Counted from the stretch's first letter, positions 1 to 8,497 are shown. The stretch is DNA of 16,910 nucleotides from Tessaracoccus sp. (GCF_016714275.1 NZ_JADJNP010000017.1:1-16910); one strand, 5' to 3'. Translations and numbers: made by a program. The notes: generated by a model not told the origin, from the letters alone.

Positions 1-273
1 CGGCGATGAGCAAGTACCTCGGCACCTGGCTCGTCTACTGCCTCGTCGTCAGCTTCTTCACCGCTACCTCGCGGCACTTGCGGTGGCGCCGGGGCTACTA
101 CTCTCGCCGTCTTCCGCGTCGTCGGTGCCTGCGCCTTCATGGCCTACGGTCTCAGCCAGGTCGTCGATTCGATCTGGCGCGGTCAGCCGTGGGGGTGACG
201 TTCAAGCACGTCACCGACGGCCTGATCTACTCGCTCGTCACCGCCGGCTTCTTCGGCTGGCTCTGGCCGCTGA
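1..273 (+). CDS. Small conserved membrane protein of unknown function (5' partial, frameshifted)
   Basis: The reading begins with MSKYLGTWLVYCLVVSFFTA from the ATG at 6, but the frame is open back to the window edge, so the true start may lie upstream. After one restored base near 60 it continues as YLAALAVAPG. After another near 95 it reads VFRVVGACAFMAYG, then DSIWRGQPW, and after a shift near 190 it reads DGLIYSLVTAGFFGWLWP. Two or three hydrophobic segments of about 20 residues indicate an inner-membrane protein of about 90 residues. This layout, ending in a GWLWP-like motif, is familiar to me from uncharacterised bacterial membrane proteins. No function is known to me. I place the end at TGA 271-273, which requires one more shift just before it. 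It converges with the methyltransferase on the other strand. Confidence 0.6.
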
Positions 274-289
274 CCGGCGGCTTCGTTCC

Positions 290-936
290 CCTCGGCCGGC
301 CGCGCGGCGCCGCGGTAGTTGAACGCCCGCCGCCGGTCGCAGGGCGCGCTCAGGTAGGCCGTTTCGAGATCGTCGAGGGCGAAGCCCGCGGCCGCGACGA
401 GCGCTGCGATCGGCCGGCCGAGGTGGCAGCCACCCGCCGCGCGGGTCCCGAGCCCGGATCGAGGCGCTGCTGCCAGCGCCACACCGTCGCGTCCGGCGCC
501 TCGCGGCGCTCGCAGAAACGGCCGCGTCCGCCGGGCCGGAGCAACGCGCTTCACCTCGCCGAGCGCGCGGCTCGCTCCGGCAAACGCGGTGCGAAGGTTA
601 ATGAGTCGACACGACGCTGTCGACGCTCGCGTCGGCGAGCGGAGATCTTCTTTCCGCCGAGGCCACGACCGTCTCGACCGTCACGGCGGCCCGAGCGATC
701 TCGCCACGGCTGCGCCAGATCCACATCGCCTCCGACGGCTCGGGCCGATCAGCCGCGTCACCGCCTCCAGGCCGGTAGAAGGCGAGGTTGTGCCCCCGAC
801 CGAAACCGTCTCCAGGACCTCGCCCGTCGATCGCGGCACGACGAGGGCGCCGTTATCGGCCGCGCGTCGATCCGCACGACGACGTGGACGGGGTGCGGCG
901 GCAAGTGACGCTCGTAGAGCGACCGCGGAGAGCCAT
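290..936 (-). CDS. Class I SAM-dependent methyltransferase (Methyltransf_11 type), heavily frameshifted
   Basis: The reverse strand reads as a small-molecule methyltransferase once several single-base shifts are bridged. From the N-terminus I see LYERHLPPH, then VVPRSTGEVLE, then the SAM-binding glycine loop as GFGRGHNLAFY (about 780-830). Next come EPSEAMW, PLADASVDSVVSTH (the acidic, post-SAM region) and WRWQQRLDPG. The C-terminus reads GCHLGRPIAALVAAAGF, DDLETAYL and FNYRGAARP. This order matches UbiE/Methyltransf_11-like proteins of about 210 residues, which transfer a methyl group from S-adenosylmethionine to a small substrate. The substrate cannot be told. The start at 936 (ATG) is the first plausible Met before LYERH. 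The stop is uncertain and lies near 290. At least six shifts are needed. Long open frames on the opposite strand across this stretch are GC-rich shadows. Confidence 0.72.
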
Positions 937-1159
937 CGCCGGGCGCGTACCAGGGGTGCGAGAGCAAAGACGGAAGCGGACCGCCGCGCCGACTCGCCCG
1001 ATCCACAGGCGCGCGGCGCTCGACCTGATCAGGTCATGGCGCCGCCGGGCCCGCAGGACTATCGTCGTCGCCGGCTCGAACCTGGCAGGCGTGCAGCTCG
1101 CCGACGGACGCGCCAGACATCCGACGCTCGCGGCTGCGCCACGACGCGGAGACCCCACG
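937..1159. other. Intergenic gap between divergent genes
   Basis: This stretch of about 220 bp separates the reverse-strand methyltransferase start from the forward cupin start, so it should hold two divergent promoters. I could not pick out a convincing -35/-10 pair on either strand. Peptides read from it are arginine-rich and low in complexity, as expected from non-coding GC-rich DNA. Nothing else is recognised. Confidence 0.4.
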
Positions 1160-1513
1160 ATGTCCCCAGACTCCTCCACACCTGCTGCTCCCGCCGAGGC
1201 CTCGGCTCGCCTCGCTCGTCACCCCGACGCCGCAGGGGCATCGCCAGCCCGGGTCCTCGCCAAGACCGAGAGGCGGCAACCTGGCGCTTCCCGCGTTCGA
1301 CGCCGGCCAGGGACTCTCCGGAACGCGCGCCGTTCGACGCCCTGGTGCTCGTGCTCGACGGCGCCCCTCGACCTCTCACCATCAACGGCACCGCCGTCCG
1401 CGCCACCCCCGGGACGGTCGTGCGCCTGCCCGCCCGGCGTACCGCGCGCCCTCGACGCCACCCCCGAGCCGACCCACTGCTCCTCGTCATGCTGCGCGAA
1501 GCCTTCCCTGAGC
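1160..1513 (+). CDS. Small cupin-domain protein (frameshifted)
   Basis: Starting at ATG 1160 the product reads MSPDSSTPAAPAEASARLA, then, after shifts near 1265 and 1350, APFDALVLVLDGA, LTINGTAVRATPGTVVRLPA, GVPRALDATPEPT and LLLVMLREA. The central part has the alternating hydrophobic strands and the G-[ST]-V-V-x-L-P-A turn of single-domain cupins, small beta-barrels of about 110 residues. In many relatives the turn after LPAG is VPHAL, with a metal-ligand histidine. Here the codon reads Arg, and I see no HxH motif, so the fold may bind a ligand without metal, or the base may be an error. I place the stop just after LREAFP, about 1513, by inference. The same strand continues into the caspase-like gene after about 230 bp. 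Confidence 0.62.
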
Positions 1514-1744
1514 CGCCGGAGCGGCCCCTCGACCTTCGCCCACCGTTCCCTTACCTCCGCGGCACCGAGCCACGGGGCCTGCGCGTCGCCGCGTCGACCA
1601 CCCCAGGTCGGCGGCGGGTGTGAGACGGTCGCCGCGCTGTCCATCGAGGTGACGGGCCGGCCGCTACGCGAGAATTCGTGCGTCGCGGGCGTCCACTCCG
1701 CCAGGGCGAACCGCGCGAAGCTGCGAGCGGAGGACCGCGGCGAG
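1514..1744. other. Gap between cupin and caspase-like genes
   Basis: No protein similarity is recognised in these roughly 230 bp on either strand. The only usable signal is a strong Shine-Dalgarno-like GGAGG at 1729-1733, 11 bases before the GTG at 1745, which supports that codon as the start of the next gene. Confidence 0.4.
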
Positions 1745-3530
1745 GTGAAACGGGCGGGGGTCTTCATCGGCGTCGGCAGGGCGAAGGGGTTGCCGCCGCT
1801 CGACGACGCGATCGAAGCGGCCGAGCGCCTCGCCGCCTGAGGCAGTGCGCAGACAAGAAGATCCGACACCACGGCGATCGCCACGCTCACCGATCGATCA
1901 CGGGCGGGTCACCTTCGCCCGCGTCTTCTCCCGCCGTCGAGTCGCTCCTCGCCGGCGACCCCGAACTTCCAACTCTTCGTCTACTTCTCCGGAGCACGGC
2001 CTCTACGTCCACGGCGGCGAGGTCTGGCTCCTCTCGGCGGCGGCGCGACCCGAACAGGCGATCCATCTCGCCGGCAGCGTCGAGAAGGCGCTCACGCCGG
2101 TGAGAACGCCACGTCGTCGTCTTCTCCGACGCCTGCCGCACCGCCGCGACGAGCGTGCCCACCAGGGGCTGCGCCCCGGCGAAGACCAACTTGCTGCGCC
2201 CGCCGGCGGCGTGCCGAGCCGCGCCGTCGACCAGTTCTTCGCGCCCGCTGCTCCGGCGAGCCGGCGCTCGAAGTACGAGCACCGAAGCCCCACGCCCCCG
2301 TACCGCGCCGTCTACTCCGCCGTCCTCCTCGAGGGCGCTCCAGGGCGCTTTCGCGACGCCGTCGAGGAGGTCGTCCCGGGCGAGGGCGAGCCGTATCACG
2401 CGGTCTTCCCTGGCCGCTCGCCGACACGCTCGCCGCGCGGGTTCCGGCGCGACTCACCGAGGCCGGGCTGCCGCTGACGCTCGAGCAGACCCCCGACGCG
2501 ATCATCACCTCGCGCCGGCGCTGGATCTCGCGACTCGCCACGCTGCCGCGCGCCGGCGCGGCGCGCCGGGCACGCAAGGGCACCGCGGCCTCCGCTGAAC
2601 CTCCGAGCGCTCCGGCGGTCGCGCGTGCCTTCTTCGCCGACGCCCCGAGCGGGAGAGAGTCGAATGGAGCGTCGGGCCAGCCCGCACCGCAGCCCGCACC
2701 CAGCCGGCCCGCCGTCGTCGACCGCTGCGGCCGGAGGTCGACGCGGCGGCGCGGCTGGCGCGGGCGCTCCGCGCCGAAGCCCTCGCGCCTCGCCGCGGAC
2801 GCGCGCCTGGCCACCCGCGGCGAGCGCCGGCGTGCGGGTGCACGGCGCGCGTCTCGCCGGCGCCCGGCTCGCCGACGGCCTCGCCCTGCGCCGTCGCCCG
2901 GGCGGGAGCTTCGCGCCGCTCCCGCCGTCGCTCGCTGCCCCGACCCTGGCGCTCGTGCGCGTCGACACCGGGCACGGCGCCCTCGTGCCGGTCTTCCCCG
3001 GCCGCACCACCGAGCTCGTCTTCGACGGGTGCGTGCTCGCCTCGTTCGCCGTCAGCGCTCCCGCCCGTCGAGCCGCATCGACCCCGCTCGACACGCAGCG
3101 CGACCTGCGCGCCGCCGCGTCCGTGCTGGCTCGCCGCGGGCTCCGGCGACTCGACGACGCGACCCTCCAGGCGCTCGCCAGCCGTCTCGCCGCGGCCGAT
3201 CCCGCTTCGACCCGGCGCTCGCGCTGCTCGCCGCCTACGCCTGGCACGAGCGCGGCGAGGAGGAACGCGTCGCCGCGATCGCGGTGCGCCTGCGCGCTCG
3301 GCGGCGCGAGCCTCGTCGACCTCGCGCTGCTCGACGGCGGGCCTCTCGCCGACCCGTTCCCCGGCGTGCCGCTGGCGAGCGCCGGCTGGGCGCTTGGCGC
3401 TCGCGGCCGGGAGCTGCCGACCGTGCTCGCGGCGCTCACCCGACACCGCTTGCCGTCGCCGTGGACGGTCGTCGACCGGCGCGGCGCCGCGCTCGTCGAT
3501 CGCACCTTCCGCGCCAGGAGACCCCGATGA
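1745..3530 (+). CDS. Caspase-like (peptidase C14) cysteine protease with long uncharacterised C-terminal region
   Basis: From GTG 1745 the product starts VKRAGVFIGVGRAKGLPPL, the first strand and loop of bacterial caspase-like domains. After bridged shifts it continues with TAIATLTDRS, VESLLAGDPEL and FVYFSG-HGLYVHGGEVWLL. The catalytic His is at 1995-1997, after one extra base. RHVVVFSDACRTAAT follows, with the catalytic Cys at 2134-2136. A His-Cys spacing of about 46 residues fits the family. Roughly 430 further residues follow, with blocks such as LEQTPDAIITS, ALVRVDTGHGALVPVFPG, TPLDTQRDLRAAASVLARRG, LALLAAYAWHERGEEERV and PFPGVPLASAGWALG. I do not recognise this part as any named domain. 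No signal peptide is seen, so it is probably cytosolic. It ends at TGA 3528-3530, overlapping the ATG of the hydrolase. About eight or more frameshifts interrupt it. Confidence 0.8.
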
Positions 3531-4447
3531 ACCGCAAGCTCGTCTTCGTCCACGGTCGCGCGCAGGGCAAGGACCCGGCCGCGCTCAAGGGTGAATTGGC
3601 TCGAGGCCCTCGGCGAGGGGCTGCGCCGGATCGGCGTCGACCGCCTGCCGATCGACGCCGCCGACGTCGCCTTCCCCTACTACGGCGACACCTTGCGCGA
3701 CCTCGACCACGGCGTCGCCCCGGACGCGTCCGCACCGGTCGTCGTCCGCGGTCTCGCCGCCGGCGCGCCGGACGAGGCGTTCCTCGCCGCCGTGGTCGAG
3801 CAGGCAGGTCGCGCCGCCGGCCTCGACGAGGACGCCGTCGCGGCCTGTCTCGAACCGGGAGCCGGCTCTCCGGGCGACGACCCGCACCCGCGGGCCGCTC
3901 AACTGGGAGTGGACGCAGGCACTTTTGGCCGCCCTCGACCGCTACGTCCCCCGCCAGCGGCGCGAGCCTCGCCCTCTTCACCCGCGACGTCTACCGCTAT
4001 CTCCACCAGGCGCGGCTGCGCGAAGCGATCGAGAGCGGCGTCCGCGCCGCCTTCACCGCCGAGCGCGAGATGGTCGTCGTCGCCCACTCGCTCGGCACGA
4101 TCGTCGCCTACCGCCTGCTGCGCCGGGCCGGCGAGCTCGCCGGCTGGAAGGTGCCGCTCTTCGTCACCCTCGGCTCGCCGCTCGGCATCCAGGAGGTCCG
4201 CCGCGAGCTCGCCAACGCCGACACCCTGCGCTTGCCGCGCTGCGCCGGCGCCTGGTTCAACGCCCTCGACGAACGCGACGTCGTCGCCCTCTACCCGCTC
4301 GACCCGACGCACTTCCCGCTCGATCCGCCCGCTCCGGCGATCGAGAACTACCGCGGCGTCCGCAACCGCACCGAGAACCGTCACGGCATCGCCGGCTACC
4401 TCGACGACCCCGAGGTCGCCCGGCGGATCCACGCGGCGCTCGGCTGA
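3527..4447 (+). CDS. Alpha/beta hydrolase (putative lipase/esterase) coupled to the caspase-like gene
   Basis: ATG 3527 overlaps the protease stop (ATGA) and has AGGAG at 3515-3519 as ribosome binding site. The product begins MNRKLVFVHGRAQGKD; the HG is the usual oxyanion-hole motif of alpha/beta hydrolases. After a shift near 3595 it runs EWLEALGEGLRRIGVDRLP, VAFPYYGDTLRDL and VVVRGLAAG. After shifts near 3890-3950 it reads FTRDVYRYLHQARLREA, then VVVAHSLGTIVAYRLL, with the nucleophile Ser at 4088-4090. VTLGSPLGI follows, then WFNALDERDVVALYPLD (candidate acid) and NRHGIAGYLDDPEV (His at 4382-4384). So a complete Ser-Asp-His triad can be proposed over about 306 residues. Family members cleave ester or lipid bonds; the substrate here is unknown. 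Coupling suggests that the protease and hydrolase work in one pathway. Confidence 0.83.
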   Translation: MNRKLVFVHGRAQGKDPAALKGELARGPRRGAAPDRRRPPADRRRRRRLPLLRRHLARPRPRRRPGRVRTGRRPRSRRRRAGRGVPRRRGRAGRSRRRPRRGRRRGLSRTGSRLSGRRPAPAGRSTGSGRRHFWPPSTATSPASGASLALFTRDVYRYLHQARLREAIESGVRAAFTAEREMVVVAHSLGTIVAYRLLRRAGELAGWKVPLFVTLGSPLGIQEVRRELANADTLRLPRCAGAWFNALDERDVVALYPLDPTHFPLDPPAPAIENYRGVRNRTENRHGIAGYLDDPEVARRIHAALG

Positions 4448-4501
4448 AGCGGAAAGGCTCCGCTCCGCCCTCTGCGGCGCCGTCACCACCAGGGGAAACG
4501 A

Positions 4502-4772
4502 GCGACCCGACCGTCGCGTAGCGACGGCCTGACGCGCGCTCAGGCCGCCGGTCTCGTCGAGGCGTTCCTGCGCTTCCCCGTGCAGGAGACCACCCCGGAG
4601 GTGATGCGAGCAGCGATCGCCACCTGCGAGCGGCATCGACTCTCCTACTGGGATGCGGCCGTGCTCGAGGCCGCGCGCGCTCGGCTGCGACCTCCTCCTC
4701 TCCGAGGGCCTCGCCCACGGGCGCAGCGACGACGGCGTTCGCGTCGAAAACCCCTTCCGGACTCGCCCCTGA
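4502..4772 (+). pseudogene. VapC-like PIN-domain toxin, N-terminus missing
   Basis: The frame reads ATRPSRSDGLTRAQAAGLVE, FLRFPVQETTP, CERHRLSYWDAAVLEAA and, after one shift near 4680, LGCDLLLSEGLAHG, GVRVENPF, then TGA 4770-4772. This is the C-terminal 90 residues or so of a VapC/PIN endoribonuclease, whose full length is usually about 130-140. The Asp of YWDAA and the acidic SEGL site are present. The N-terminal block with the first catalytic Asp (normally near DTNVLL) is absent: similarity starts abruptly at about 4502, only 55 bases behind the hydrolase stop, and no VapB antitoxin gene is visible. It looks like a truncated remnant of a toxin-antitoxin pair, probably inactive. An assembly deletion at the junction would give the same picture. 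Confidence 0.75.
4511..4527. repeat. 7-bp perfect hairpin at the truncated PIN junction
   Basis: CCGTCGC, loop GTA, then GCGACGG form a perfect stem. No T-tract follows, so it is not a standard intrinsic terminator. It overlaps the first recognisable PIN codons (RPSRSDG), so it may be coincidental coding sequence. Confidence 0.4.
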
Positions 4773-4825
4773 CCCAGGAAGTCCCGTCCTCGCCGCGGGG
4801 CCACTCCCTCACCGCGGACTCGGCG

Positions 4826-4854
4826 TTGCACGCCCGGCCCCCCCGTTGTAGAGT
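4826..4854 (+). promoter_or_regulatory. Candidate sigma-70-like promoter of the TonB-dependent receptor
   Basis: TTGCAC at 4826-4831 and TAGAGT at 4849-4854 are separated by exactly 17 bases, the preferred sigma-70 spacing. The match to consensus is moderate (3 of 6 and 4 of 6). It lies 43 bases before the ATG at 4898, which has a strong GGGGGGAGG ribosome binding site at 4882-4890. This is a prediction from pattern only. Confidence 0.45.
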
Positions 4855-4897
4855 CCGCGCCACCAAACAACTTGCTGTCGAGGGGGGAGGCAACACC

Positions 4898-7365
4898 ATG
4901 TCGATCGTGGGCAAGGAGCATCGAATCGTACTCGGAAGAGCGCGGCGGTCGTGGCTCGTCGCGCTGCTGCTGGCACTCGGCGTCGCGCCGCTCGCGCCGG
5001 CCGTCGCCCAGGCGCCCGCACCGGCGGCGACGCCGACGCCCGCCCCGCCGGCGGGCACGCCGCACGAGGAGGCGCAGGAGGAGCCGCACGACCACTTCTC
5101 CGAGGTGATCGAGGTCGGCAGCCGCAGCACCGAGCGGGTGCGCACGGAGACCCCGGTGCCGGTCGACCTGCTGCCGGTCGCCGAGCTCGCCAACGACGCC
5201 GGCCAACTCGACCTCGGTCAGCTCCTGCAGTTCACCGCCCCGTCGTTCAACTCGAACCGGCAGGTCGGGCTCCGACGGCAGCGACCACGTCGACGCCGCG
5301 ACGCTGCGCGGCCTCGGTCCGGACCAGGTGCTGGTGCTGGTCAACGGCAAGCGGCGCCACACCCTCCTCGCTCGTCTACATCTTCGGCACGCGGGCGCGC
5401 GGCAACGTCGGCACCGACCTCAACACGATCCCGGTCGCCGCCATCGACCGGATCGAGGTGCTGCGCGACGGCGCCGCGGCGCAGTACGGCTCCGACGCCA
5501 TCGCCGGCGTGATCAACATCGTCCTGCGCGAAGACACCGGCCTCGACGTGACGCTCGCCGGGGGCGCCTACACCGCCGGCGACGGCGAGATGGGCCAGGC
5601 CTCCGTCTACTACGGCCAGGCGGTGGGCAACGGCGGCACGCTCAACCTCACCGCCGAATACCTTTCGCGCGGCGAGACCAATCGCGCCGGCGAGGGCGAG
5701 CCCCGCCGCATCGGCGACGCCGAGACGAAGAACGCCACGGCGATGTTCAACCTCGACCTGCCGGTCGGCGAGGGGGGCGCCTTTTACGGCCACGGCGGCT
5801 ACAACCGGCGCAAGGGCGTCGCCGGCGCCTGGTTCCGCGATGGGCTCGGCTCGGACGACATCCCGTCGCGCAACTCGGCGGCGATGTACCCGGCCGGTTT
5901 CGTCCCCGACATCGGCACCGACATCGACGACACCGAGGCTCTCCTTCGGCTTCCGCCGCCCTTCGGCGAATGGGTGGCCGATCTCTCGTCGACCTACGGC
6001 AGCAACGCGATGGACTACACCATCCGCCACACGCTGAACGCCTCGATCGCGACGCAGAACGGCGGCCTCTCGCCGACCGTCTTCGACGCCGGCGGCTTCC
6101 GCTTCACCCAGCACACGACGAACCTCGACCTGACGCGCCACTTCGCCGGCATCCTGCGCGGCGTCGGGCTCTCGGCCGGGGTCGAGTACCGCCGCGAGAC
6201 CTACACGATCGGCGCCGGCGAGCCGGGCTCGTGGGGCGACTTCGACGGCCCGGGCGGCGGCAACGCCGGCTCGCAGGGCTTCCCCGGCTTTCAGCCGGTC
6301 GACGAAGTCGACGCCTCGCGCTCGAGCGTCGCCGCCTACGTCGACACCGAGCTCCAGGCCAGCGAGCGGCTCCTCGTCACCCTCGCGCTGCGCGGCGAGG
6401 ACTACAGCGACTTCGGCAGCACCTTCAACGGCAAGGTCTCGTTCGGCTACCACGTCGGCGACTTCACGCTGCGCGGCTCGGCCTCGACCGGCTTCCGCGC
6501 CCCGTCGCTCCACCAGCGCTACTTCAGCTCGACCTTCACCGACTTCATCGCCGGCGAGGCGGCCGACGTCAAGCTGGCGCCGAACGACAGCGAGCTCGCC
6601 CGCCGGGTCGGCATCCCCGACCTCAGGAGGAGACCTCGCGCAACTACTCGCTCGGCGGCACCTGGTCCTCGGGCGCCGACGTCGAGCTGACGCTCGACCT
6701 CTACCAGATCGACATCGACGACCGCATCGTGCTCACCGGCGGCTTCACCACCGACGACCCGGACATCGGCGCGCTGATCGCGGCGCAGAACCTCGCCGAG
6801 GCGCGCTTCTTCACCAACGCGATCGACACCCGCACGCGCGGCATGGACTTCACCCTCGGTCGCCGGATCGAGCTCGCCGGCGGCAAGCTGAACACCTTCG
6901 CGGCGCTCAACTACAACAAGTCAGACGTTCAGCGGATCAACCCGGCTCCCGGCCTCGCGGGCAAGGAGGACGTCTACTTCAACACCCGCGAGCGCTACTT
7001 CGTCGAGGGCTCGGCGCCCGAGTGGAAGGGGGACCTTCGGCGGCGACTTCCGCCGCGGCCGCTGGTCGACCGGAGCGCGCCTGACCTACTTCGGCGCCGT
7101 CGAGTCCGGCACCTGGACGCAGCTCGACGACCCGACCGCCCCGCCGCAGCACTACGCGCCGCGCTGGACCGCCGACGTCGACTTCGGCTTCGAGCTCTCC
7201 GCGCGGTTCCGCCTCGTCGTCGGCGGCACGAACATCTTCGACGCCATGCCGACCGAGCAGGACCCGAACGAGACCGAGAACGGCGCCCGCTGGGAGAACA
7301 TCCAGATGGGCTTCAACGGCGCCGGCTACTTCGCCCGCCTCGCCTACAAGGTGCCGGGGAAGTAA
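4898..7365 (+). CDS. TonB-dependent outer-membrane receptor (frameshifted)
   Basis: From ATG 4898 a signal peptide of about 40 residues is seen (RRSWLVALLLALGVAPLAPA, then VAQA). A Pro/Ala linker and a TonB-box-like FSEVIEVGSR follow. The plug domain is clear: PVPVDLLPVAEL, LGQLLQFTAPSFN, ATLRGLGPDQVLVLVNGKRR, TDLNTIPVAAIDRIEVLRDG and AAQYGSDAIAGVINIVL. A long beta-barrel follows, with YRRETYTIGAGEPG, STGFRAPSLHQRYFSSTF, DIDDRIVLTGGFTTDD, FNTRERYFVEGSAPEWKG and VVGGTNIFDAMPTEQDPN. The total is about 820 residues, a normal size. Such receptors import siderophores, vitamins or glycans using the TonB-ExbBD proton motive system; the ligand cannot be read from sequence. Shifts are needed near 5268, 5357, 6625 and 7030. 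The last residues are YKVPGK rather than the usual terminal aromatic. Confidence 0.93.
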
Positions 7366-7386
7366 CACCCGGCCCCCCAGCAAAGG

Positions 7387-7438
7387 GGGACAGGCACCGG
7401 TTCCGAGCTCTCCCGCTCACCGAATCGGTGCCTGTCCC
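7387..7438. repeat. Long inverted repeat between convergent genes (REP-like, possible bidirectional terminator)
   Basis: GGGACAGGCACCG at 7387-7399 is exactly complementary to CGGTGCCTGTCCC at 7426-7438. A G-T wobble and three more pairs (TTC with GAA) extend the stem to 17 bp around a loop of about 18 bases. It sits 22 bases after the receptor stop and about 50 bases before the SnoaL-like stop on the other strand. That is the place for a shared terminator or a dispersed REP-type element. I recall GACAGGCACC palindromes as repeated elements in several bacterial phyla, but that needs a genome search. Confidence 0.75.
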
Positions 7439-7486
7439 GGTTTCCACCTGCTTCCACCCACCCCACCCCGGAAGCGCGTGCGGCGC

Positions 7487-7963
7487 TCAGCTCCCCGCCC
7501 CACCTCCCGGCGGCACGAGGGTGAATCCGAGCTGCAGCAGCACGCCGGCGGTGTCGTAGTCCACCCACTCTTCGACGATCCGCCCGTCGACGACGCGGTC
7601 GATCACCGTCCCCGTGAAGCGCATCGCCCGGCCGGTCGGCGGCAGCCCGCGCAGGTTGCCCGTGTGGGTGCCGGTCGCCGTCCAGCGCAGCGCCATCCGG
7701 TCGCCCTCGACGATCGGCTCCTCGAGCTCGAAGCGCAGGTCGGGCATGCCCTCGTGGCTCTGCCGGTAGTAGGCCTTGAGCGCCGCGAGCCCGCCGAGGG
7801 GCTCCGGCACGCCGCAGTCGTGCACGACGACCGCCGGGTCGTAGATCGCGTCGAGCCGGTCGAGCTCGCCGCGGTTGCGCGACTCGAGGTAGCTCGTCGC
7901 GATCCGCTCCGCCGTCCTCCGCGTCAGCGGCGCCGCCGCCGTCGCACTCCGTCCTTCCGCCAT
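7487..7963 (-). CDS. SnoaL-like / NTF2-fold ester cyclase family protein
   Basis: This intact frame of 158 residues has no frameshift. Motifs in order are RIATSYLESRNRGELDRLDA, IYDPAVVVHDCG, LGGLAALKAYYRQSHEGMPD, LRFELEEPIVEGDRMALRW, GTHTGNLRGLPPTGR and VDGRIVEEWVDYD. This is the typical order of the SnoaL-like polyketide-cyclase/ester cyclase family, cone-shaped alpha+beta barrels in the NTF2 superfamily. The family includes true cyclases, dehydratases and many small proteins with unknown ligands, so no reaction is assigned. The start at 7963 has a good GGAGG seven bases upstream on the reverse strand. The gene stands alone and converges with the TonB-dependent receptor. Confidence 0.9.
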   Translation of the reverse strand: MAEGRSATAAAPLTRRTAERIATSYLESRNRGELDRLDAIYDPAVVVHDCGVPEPLGGLAALKAYYRQSHEGMPDLRFELEEPIVEGDRMALRWTATGTHTGNLRGLPPTGRAMRFTGTVIDRVVDGRIVEEWVDYDTAGVLLQLGFTLVPPGGGAGS

Positions 7964-8497
7964 GACCCATCCTCCCCAGAGGCATCACCCACCGGCGCCT
8001 CGTCGTCGACATCGATGGTACTCCCGCGGCGCGGCGCGGGCCCCCCTCCTTCCCGACTCCGGGCCGCGCACGGCTCCTGCCGCCGCAACGACCCATCCGG
8101 GTGGCCTCCGCCACCGTCTGCCCGTGCGAGTATCCGGACGCAGCACACGGACCGAGCCACCGCGATGCCCTCGAGCTTCTCGCCCCGCGAACCCGACGCG
8201 ACCGGAATGGCCGGTTCGTTCGTCTTGGGTGGTGGGGGAGGAGGAGTGGCGCCGCGCCGACCTCGAGTGCGATGCCGTCGCCACGACTGGAGCTCGCGCA
8301 ACTGGGGCGACCTCAAGAAGGAGAAGGGCGCTGCCGACTCGCGCCGGACAGAGCCTCCACCGGGAAATCTGCCACCGATCCGCCGAAGCGCCATGGGCCG
8401 AGATCTGCGCCTCGCTTCCCCGCTGTCGTCCTGAGCGACGCGAAGGACCTGGGCGGGGGGCCTCACTCCCGCCAAGACGGCCCGCGGAGGAGGCAAC
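7964..8497. other. Gene-poor stretch of about 530 bp
   Basis: No protein similarity is recognised on either strand. The right end holds a dispersed-repeat-like sequence (8425-8460). Reading frames across it give arginine- and proline-rich peptides without domain features. It must contain the promoter of the reverse SnoaL-like gene and one for the forward secreted protein, but no clear pair stands out. Confidence 0.4.
8425..8460. repeat. Dispersed-repeat-like sequence
   Basis: The stretch contains CCTGAGCGACGCGAAGGACC followed by TGGGCGGGGG. Very similar sequences (reading LRVAQDDS on the reverse strand) recur between genes in many environmental bacterial genomes, from memory. Only one copy is visible in this window, so repetition cannot be shown here. 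Confidence 0.4.

Noticed and set aside
6..1840. Long forward-strand open frames giving proteins of about 300-350 residues across 6-908, 589-1623 and 788-1840
   Set aside because: They are arginine-rich and low in complexity, cross the convergent end of the membrane protein and run antisense to the methyltransferase. Only short parts match real genes (membrane protein, cupin, start of the caspase-like protein).
5250..5365. Programmed frameshifting as an explanation for frame changes in the receptor
   Set aside because: The shifts occur at several unrelated places in the receptor and in almost all other long genes, with no shared slippery site or downstream structure. Sequencing error is simpler.
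5341..6513. Long reverse-strand open frame opposite the TonB-dependent receptor
   Set aside because: It mirrors the receptor codons, a common effect in GC-rich coding DNA. The forward strand has unmistakable plug and barrel motifs.
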